Below, one piece after another: positions 1 to 4,449 of a stretch of 5,703 nt of DNA (its first letter is position 1; every line of letters starts with the position of its first letter). The stretch lies in the NCBI GenBank assembly GCA_964636485.1, contig CAZWSO010000167.1, positions 1 through 5,703 of the forward strand, read 5' to 3'. The position numbers and the translations under genes were made by a program. The notes beneath the pieces were generated by a model. The model was not told the DNA's origin. It was given only the letters and a program-made list of their open reading frames with translations, and made no database searches. The DNA is from CAYXRS01 sp964636485. GTDB lineage: Bacteria > Gemmatimonadota > Gemmatimonadetes > Gemmatimonadales > Gemmatimonadaceae.

Positions 1-11
1 TGGCTACCGAA

Positions 12-33
12 CTTGGTTGAGTGTTCAACCAAG
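12..33. promoter_or_regulatory. Probable TetR-type operator (9-bp perfect inverted repeat, 4-bp spacer)
   Basis: The left arm CTTGGTTGA (12-20) and the right arm TCAACCAAG (25-33) are exact reverse complements, separated by GTGT. A dyad of this size and spacing is typical of sites bound by TetR-family dimers, and it lies directly at the start of a TetR-family gene. The GTG start codon (21-23) sits in the spacer and the right arm lies inside the coding region. Bound repressor would therefore block transcription at or just after initiation, which suggests autoregulation. A divergent gene to the left, outside the window, could share the site. Symmetry is seen directly; binding is inferred. Confidence 0.75.
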
Positions 34-638
34 AACTTGCGGACACGCTTCCCTCCACTCGCGACCGGCTGGTTCACGCAGCCCTAAGGCTCTTCGCCGA
101 CAAGGGTTACGGCTCTACCAGCATCGCCGACATCCTCCGTTTGGCCGGTGCGCGGAGTGGCAGCCTCTACCACTTCTTCCCGACCAAACAGGATTTGCTG
201 CTCGCGGTGCTCGGGGCCTATCGCGAGGGGATAGAAGTCATGTTGCTCGAGCCCGCGTGGCGGGGGGTGGATGACCCGATCGAGCGGGTGTTCGCCCTGC
301 TGGCGCGGTATCGCGAGATGCTAGTCGGATCGGAGTGCTTCTATGGGTGCCCGATCGGCAGTCTCGCGCTCGAGCTTCACGAACCAGATCCGCCGGTTCG
401 CGAGCTGCTCGCAGCGAACTTCGAGGCATGGATCGGCGCCATCGAGGAATGCTTTAGCGCGGCGGCGGATCGACTGCCGCCCGCTACCGATCCACGCCAG
501 CTCGCGATCCTGGCGCTCACCACCATGGAGGGGGGCGTGATGCTCTCGCGCACCTTCCGGACTCTCGGACCCTACGATGCCGCGGTCAGTGGCTATCGCT
601 CGCACGTAACGCGATTGCTGAGCGCGGACAGGCGTTGA
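21..638 (+). CDS. TetR/AcrR-family transcriptional repressor
   Basis: This is a 205-residue protein of normal TetR-family length. The N-terminal DNA-binding domain covers about residues 13-60. It begins TRDRLVHAALRLFADKGY, and the helix-turn-helix region includes TSIADIL and the hallmark GSLYHFFPTKQDLL (about 47-60). The C-terminal ligand/dimer domain contains GCPIGSLALEL (109-119), a form common in NemR-, LmrA- and AcuR-like members; Cys107 and Cys110 sit at its front. An in-frame TGA (18-20) lies directly before the GTG, so the gene cannot start earlier, and no other ATG precedes the HTH. There is no Shine-Dalgarno sequence in the 20 bases upstream, so translation may be leaderless. The operator-like dyad at the start suggests autorepression. 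The ligand is unknown. It may control the downstream genes, which all run the same way with short gaps, but this is an inference. Confidence 0.93.
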   Translation: MFNQELADTLPSTRDRLVHAALRLFADKGYGSTSIADILRLAGARSGSLYHFFPTKQDLLLAVLGAYREGIEVMLLEPAWRGVDDPIERVFALLARYREMLVGSECFYGCPIGSLALELHEPDPPVRELLAANFEAWIGAIEECFSAAADRLPPATDPRQLAILALTTMEGGVMLSRTFRTLGPYDAAVSGYRSHVTRLLSADRR

Positions 639-666
639 TGTCGTTGTTGCAGCACCACCCTTGATC

Positions 667-674
667 AGAGAGGT
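667..674 (+). promoter_or_regulatory. Ribosome binding site of the small membrane protein
   Basis: AGAGAGGT is purine-rich, with its AGG core ending 6 bases before the ATG at 680. It is one of the few convincing Shine-Dalgarno sequences in the window and fixes the start of the following gene. Confidence 0.7.
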
Positions 675-679
675 CAAAC

Positions 680-1057
680 ATGAGCTCTGCTGCACTCGAC
701 TCCGGCGCGCTTCGCCGCGCAACGCTGATCGGAACGGTTCTCCAGGTCGCGATGGTAGTTAGCGGGCATTACGCACCGGCCATCGCCGAGCTGTTCCCTG
801 TTTTGGGGATGACCATCTCATTGATAGCCGGGCTGCTGTACGCGATGCGGGCACGTGGCGCTACGATTGGCAATGCCGCACTGGGTGGAATGCTCGCCGG
901 TGGCATCTGTGCGCTGATCGGCATCCTGATCTCATTCGGTCTCGGTGACGTCGAAGCGCTGGTGATCGCGTTAGGTACGGTCAGCTCTGCGGTGAGCGGC
1001 GCGATCGGGGGTATGATCGCGCGGTGGGTCGGGAGCCGCGAGGGCAGGCCCGCCTAG
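680..1057 (+). CDS. Small four-helix integral membrane protein, function unknown
   Basis: This 125-residue protein is dominated by hydrophobic, Gly/Ala-rich segments. Four likely membrane helices lie at about residues 13-33, 38-56, 65-87 and 91-116. Short polar ends (MSSAALDSGALRR at the N-terminus, GSREGRPA at the C-terminus) and an RAR loop at 57-59 suggest topology by the positive-inside rule. I see no catalytic motif, metal-binding pattern or signal-peptide cleavage site. The start is well supported by an AGAGAGGT site 6 bases upstream. The gene begins 41 bases after the TetR gene on the same strand, so it may be cotranscribed with the repressor and be its regulated target. Small membrane proteins beside TetR regulators are sometimes transporters or stress proteins, but nothing here shows that. 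I do not recognise the family. Confidence 0.82.
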   Translation: MSSAALDSGALRRATLIGTVLQVAMVVSGHYAPAIAELFPVLGMTISLIAGLLYAMRARGATIGNAALGGMLAGGICALIGILISFGLGDVEALVIALGTVSSAVSGAIGGMIARWVGSREGRPA

Positions 1058-1068
1058 CTGCCTGGGAC

Positions 1069-1072
1069 GGAG
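1069..1072 (+). promoter_or_regulatory. Shine-Dalgarno-like GGAG before the isomerase gene
   Basis: GGAG lies 7 bases before an ATG at 1080, an ideal distance, but that ATG is out of frame with the isomerase. It is 14 bases before the in-frame TTG at 1087, which is rather far. The site decides between competing starts and points to a possible indel in the run of six C at 1093-1098. Confidence 0.45.
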
Positions 1073-1086
1073 TGCGTGGATGGTAG

Positions 1087-2022
1087 TTGCCACCCCCCGG
1101 CGCGAGCGACATCTTCGCCAGTCCACTCACTCCTGCTGCATTGACCGATCGCCGAACCTTCCTCGCGACCCTGGGCCTCGCGGCGTCTCGCGCTGCAGTC
1201 GGTTGGCGCCTGGATGCCGTATTACCTGGCGAACGGAGGCTGGATGGCGGGCTACCGTGCGGGCAGCCGGCACTCGAGCGCATCGGGCTCCAGCTCTACA
1301 CGGTGCGCGCCGCGATGGCTCGCGACTTTGTCGGCACGCTGGAGCGGGTGGCCGCCATCGGTTATCGCGAGGTGGAGTTCGCCGGGTACTTCGAGCGGAC
1401 GGCCGCCGAAGTGAAGGCCCTGCTCGACAGGCTCTCCCTGAGCGCGCCGTCAGCGCATGTAGTCTTTCCTTCACAGCGTGAGGCGTGGACGCGGGCGCTG
1501 GCGACTGCGGCAGAGATCGGACACAACTACGTCACGGTCCCCTGGATTCCGCAGGATCAGCGACGTACGCCGGATGACTGGAAGCGCGTGGCAGAGCTGT
1601 TCAACCGCGCCGGCGCCGAAGCTGCGTCGGCCGGACTTCGGTTCGCCTATCACAATCACGACTTCGAGTTCGTGCCGGTGGAAGGTGAGGTTCCCTTCGA
1701 TACACTGCTGGCGCGCACCGATCCAGCGCTGGTGGCCTTCCAGCTCGATCTGTACTGGATCACGAAGAGTGGCTTCGATCCCATCGAGTACCTGTCTGCG
1801 CACCGCGGGCGCTTTCCGATGGTTCACGTAAAGGATTCGGCCGGCGCTCCCGCGCATCGGATGGTGGACGTGGGGGAGGGAATGATCGAGTGGAGCAGCG
1901 TGCTTGCTCGCGCACGCGACGCGGGTACGCGGCACTTCTTCGTGGAGCACGATGACCCGAAGGATCCACTGTCCTTCGCCCGCCGGAGCTACGAGTACCT
2001 CGTTCGGACGAAACTCCAGTGA
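1087..2022 (+). CDS. Tat-exported sugar isomerase/epimerase-like TIM-barrel protein (xylose-isomerase-like / AP endonuclease 2 fold)
   Basis: The frame opens at TTG 1087 (311 residues), directly after an in-frame TAG; the only other plausible in-frame start is TTG 1141 (293 residues). From 1141 the protein begins MTDRRTFLATLGLAAS, a typical twin-arginine signal, so the product is probably exported to the periplasm. Numbering from 1141, the fold signatures are GLQLYTVR (49-56), GYREVEFAGY (74-83), AYHNHDFEF (169-177), QLDLYW (201-206), MVHVKD (227-232) and FFVEHDD (266-272). Candidate metal or acid/base residues are Glu79, His171/His173, Asp203, His229 and Glu269. Members of this superfamily include inosose dehydratase, keto-sugar epimerases and 3-keto-glycoside lyase/hydratase-like proteins. 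Its place directly before a GMC sugar dehydrogenase (7-base gap) favours action on an oxidised sugar. The exact reaction is not shown. The start is uncertain: the best ribosome site serves an out-of-frame ATG at 1080, and one fewer C in the run at 1093-1098 would join that ATG to this frame. Confidence 0.88.
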   Translation: MPPPGASDIFASPLTPAALTDRRTFLATLGLAASRAAVGWRLDAVLPGERRLDGGLPCGQPALERIGLQLYTVRAAMARDFVGTLERVAAIGYREVEFAGYFERTAAEVKALLDRLSLSAPSAHVVFPSQREAWTRALATAAEIGHNYVTVPWIPQDQRRTPDDWKRVAELFNRAGAEAASAGLRFAYHNHDFEFVPVEGEVPFDTLLARTDPALVAFQLDLYWITKSGFDPIEYLSAHRGRFPMVHVKDSAGAPAHRMVDVGEGMIEWSSVLARARDAGTRHFFVEHDDPKDPLSFARRSYEYLVRTKLQ

Positions 2023-2029
2023 GTGGCTG

Positions 2030-3724
2030 ATGAAACAGAAGCGTTCTGCGTACGATGTGTGTATCGTCGGCTCTGGAGCCGGCGGCGGGATGGCGGCGTG
2101 GGTGCTGACGCAAGCGGGCGCCAACGTGGTGATGCTGGAAGCGGGACCGTCATGGTACGCGTCGCGCGACTCCACCATGAATCTTCCCGCGTATGCCTCG
2201 CCCAGGCGCGGAGCCGCCACGAAGACGCGTCCGTTTGGCGAATGGGATGCGTGCGACGGCGGGTGGGAGGTGGAGGGTGAGCCGTACACGCGCGCACCGG
2301 GTACGCGGTTCCGCTGGTGGCGGGCGCGCATGCTTGGCGGCCGCACGAATCACTGGGGGCGCATCTCGCTTCGTTTCGGCCCCGATGACTTCCGCCGCAA
2401 GTCGCTGGATGGATTGGGCGACGACTGGCCGATCGGTTATGACGATGTGGCGCCGTACTACGATCGAGTGGACCGTCTGGTTGGCATCTTCGGCAGCCGC
2501 GAGGGTCTGCCCAACGATCCCGACGGCATCTTCCAGCCACCACCGAAGCCGCGTTGCTACGAGCTGCTGGTGAAGAAGGCGTCCGACCGACTCAACATCA
2601 CGTGCATCCCCTCTCGCCTGTCGGTAATCACGCAACCGTTGCACGGCCGGGCCGCCTGTCACTACTGCGGGCAGTGCAATCGCGGCTGCACCGTCAAGGC
2701 GAACTTCTCGAGCCCCGATGTTCTGATCGCGCCGGCCCTGGAGACGGGCCGCCTCACCCTGCTCACCAACGCCATGGCGCGCGAGGTGACGGTCGGTCCG
2801 GACGGGCTCGCGACGGGCGTGTCGTACATCGACAAGGCTACCGGCTCGGACGAGCACGTGCAGGCAAGCGTGGTCGTACTGGCGGCGAGCGCGTGCGAGT
2901 CGGCACGGCTTCTCCTCAACTCGAGGTCGCCCCGGCACCCCGACGGCATCGGCAATTCGAGTGGTACGGCAGGCAGGTATCTCACCGACACCACCGGCTC
3001 TGATGTCGCCGGTTTCATCCCGGCGATGACCAACCATATCCCGCACAACGAGGAGGGTGTGGGAGGGATGCACGTCTACATGCCCTGGTGGCTGAACAAC
3101 CGGAAGCTCGATTTCCCGCGGGGCTACCACATCGAGGTGTGGGGTGGGCTCGGCCCGCCACAGGCGGGCTTCATGGGAGGGATCCAGCGCTACGCGCCGG
3201 GCGGCGGCTATGGCGTGCAGCTCAAGAACGACTATCGCACGTACTACGGCTCCACTATCGGCTTCTCCGGCCGCGGTGAGATGATCCCGAACGACGGCTC
3301 GTACTGCGAGATCGATCCCGATGTGAAGGACCGCTGGGGCATTCCCGTGCTTCGCTTCCACTGGCAATGGACGGATCATGAGTACAATCAGGTGAAGCAC
3401 ATGCAGGAAACCTTCCGCGCACTGGTGGCGGAGATGGGTGGCGAGGTGTTCTCTCCCATGCCCGGGCGGGACCGCGGCTACGGGATTGCCGACGGAGGCA
3501 CGATCATCCACGAGTTGGGGGGCACGCGCATGGGGAGCGATCCGCGCAGCTCGGTGGTGGATGCCGACTGCCGCGTTCACGACTGCCGCAATCTGTTCGT
3601 TACCGATGGCGGGCCGTTCGTGTCGCAGCCGGACAAGAACCCCACCTGGACGATCCTGGCGCTCTCGTGGCGCGCAAGCGACTTCATCACCGAAGAGCGC
3701 AAGCGGGGGGGGGGTGCGCTATGA
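2030..3724 (+). CDS. GMC-family FAD-dependent sugar/glycoside dehydrogenase, catalytic subunit with four-Cys cluster
   Basis: This 564-residue flavoprotein probably oxidises a sugar hydroxyl, with FAD as cofactor. The dinucleotide-binding motif GSGAGGG is at residues 14-20, followed by VVMLEAG (33-39) and the GMC motif MLGGRTNHWGR (101-111). CHYCGQCNRGC (210-220; Cys210, 213, 216, 220) resembles the iron-sulfur motif of bacterial FAD-glucose dehydrogenase catalytic subunits. The C-terminal domain has HELGGTRMGSDP (494-505) and NLFVTDGGPF...NPTWTILALSWR. By analogy with pyranose 2-oxidase-like GMC enzymes, His494 and Asn537 are the likely catalytic pair. The ATG at 2030 was chosen because the Rossmann motif begins 14 residues later; the frame is open further upstream, but only inside the isomerase gene. 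There is no signal peptide, so export probably depends on the Tat-tagged small subunit encoded next, whose ATG overlaps this stop by 4 bases. The family includes glucoside 3-dehydrogenase and gluconate, fructose and glucose dehydrogenases. The neighbours favour 3-oxidation of a glycoside, but the substrate is inferred. The last codons contain a run of ten G. Confidence 0.92.
   Translation: MKQKRSAYDVCIVGSGAGGGMAAWVLTQAGANVVMLEAGPSWYASRDSTMNLPAYASPRRGAATKTRPFGEWDACDGGWEVEGEPYTRAPGTRFRWWRARMLGGRTNHWGRISLRFGPDDFRRKSLDGLGDDWPIGYDDVAPYYDRVDRLVGIFGSREGLPNDPDGIFQPPPKPRCYELLVKKASDRLNITCIPSRLSVITQPLHGRAACHYCGQCNRGCTVKANFSSPDVLIAPALETGRLTLLTNAMAREVTVGPDGLATGVSYIDKATGSDEHVQASVVVLAASACESARLLLNSRSPRHPDGIGNSSGTAGRYLTDTTGSDVAGFIPAMTNHIPHNEEGVGGMHVYMPWWLNNRKLDFPRGYHIEVWGGLGPPQAGFMGGIQRYAPGGGYGVQLKNDYRTYYGSTIGFSGRGEMIPNDGSYCEIDPDVKDRWGIPVLRFHWQWTDHEYNQVKHMQETFRALVAEMGGEVFSPMPGRDRGYGIADGGTIIHELGGTRMGSDPRSSVVDADCRVHDCRNLFVTDGGPFVSQPDKNPTWTILALSWRASDFITEERKRGGGAL
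3705..3714 (+). repeat. Ten-G homopolymer at the GMC / small-subunit junction
   Basis: Ten consecutive G encode the Arg-Gly-Gly-Gly near the C-terminus of the GMC protein and end 6 bases before the small-subunit ATG, so the tract may also serve as its ribosome-binding site. With eleven G the two genes would read as one in-frame fusion (through KRGGGCAM). With nine G the GMC protein would run on to a stop at 3819-3821, gaining roughly 30 basic residues. Such tracts are prone to slippage in replication and to sequencing error. Confidence 0.9.
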
Positions 3725-4449
3725 GCGATCACGACGAACGCGTGGAGGGCGAGAAGCGCGCCGTGACCGACCACGACAGCGGCGCACCCGGCCAGGCGTC
3801 GCACGTCATGAGCCGCCGTGACGCGGTGAAGCTGCTCGGCGTGGTGCCGCTGATCGGCGTGCTCGAGTGGTCGGCGGTGGATATCGGGCGCGCCGCGCGC
3901 TTCGTGAACAAATTGGCCGACGCAGGACGTGCGTACGAGCCGCGCTTCTTCACCGCGCCCGAGTGGCGGACGGTCAACATGCTCGTGGACTACATCATTC
4001 CGAAGGACGAGCGCTCGGGGAGTGCCACGGATGCGAAGGTGCCGGAGTTCATGGACTTCATGCTCTCCGATGAGCTGACGGCCACGTCGGATGCCACCCG
4101 CGCGGCGATGCGTGACGGGCTCCTCTGGCTGGATGAGGAGTGCCGCGGCCGGTTCCGCCGCTCCTTTGCCGACTGTAGCGACGCTCAGCGTCGCCAGCTG
4201 CTCGATGACATCGCCTGGCCGCGGCGGGCGCGCCCGGAGATGGGCGAAGGCATAACCTTCTTCAACCGGTTCCGTGACATGACTGCTTCCGGTTTCTTCT
4301 CGAGCGCCATTGGCTGGCGGGATCTCGAGTACCAGGGGCATACCTTCGTGACGGAATGGAACGGTTGTCCCGAGCCGGCGCTGCGCAAACTGGGCGTGTC
4401 AGAGGATCTTATGAACACGAGAATACCGGTTGAACATGGCACGGACTAA
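3721..4449 (+). CDS. Tat-tagged small subunit of the dehydrogenase (gluconate 2-dehydrogenase subunit 3 family)
   Basis: From ATG 3721 the protein has 242 residues. The ATGA overlap with the GMC stop indicates translational coupling and a partner role. A charged 29-residue leader precedes MSRRDAVKLLGVVPLIGVLEW (30-50): a twin-arginine motif at Arg32-Arg33 followed by a hydrophobic stretch. The mature part resembles the Gluconate_2-dh3 family in FFTAPEWRTVNMLVDYIIPKD (about 76-96), VPEFMDFML, and the C-terminal ITFFNRFRDMTASGFFSS and GWRDLEYQGH segments. Such subunits carry the catalytic flavoprotein through the Tat pore and stabilise it; they have no known catalytic centre. A second in-frame ATG at 3808 would start the protein exactly at the Tat motif (213 residues), a more usual form. 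The family call rests on pattern and context, not a computed match. Confidence 0.87.
   Translation: MSDHDERVEGEKRAVTDHDSGAPGQASHVMSRRDAVKLLGVVPLIGVLEWSAVDIGRAARFVNKLADAGRAYEPRFFTAPEWRTVNMLVDYIIPKDERSGSATDAKVPEFMDFMLSDELTATSDATRAAMRDGLLWLDEECRGRFRRSFADCSDAQRRQLLDDIAWPRRARPEMGEGITFFNRFRDMTASGFFSSAIGWRDLEYQGHTFVTEWNGCPEPALRKLGVSEDLMNTRIPVEHGTD

Noticed and set aside
661..677. TTGA...TCAA dyad before the membrane-protein gene as a second repressor site
   Set aside because: The half-sites are only four bases, the spacing differs from the 9+4+9 site at 12-33, and it overlaps the ribosome-binding site.
1042..1063. Possible terminator hairpin (GGCAG...CTGCC) at the end of the membrane-protein gene
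   Set aside because: The stem is only five to six pairs with a loop of about ten bases and no T run follows, so it is not convincing.
1080..1481. Plus-strand frame starting at ATG 1080 as an independent 133-residue protein
   Set aside because: Although it has a good ribosome site, the product is low-complexity Arg-rich and overlaps the clear isomerase frame; the site more likely marks a start or indel problem of the isomerase.
1471..2346. Minus-strand open frame (291 codons) across the isomerase/GMC junction
   Set aside because: It spans the boundary of two well-supported + strand genes and shows no recognisable motif or ribosome site; it is a shadow of high GC content.
2150..3580. Long minus-strand open frame (476 codons) opposite the GMC gene
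   Set aside because: It mirrors the GMC coding frame in GC-rich DNA, its translation is Arg/His/Ala-rich without any domain motif, and the + strand gene is unambiguous.
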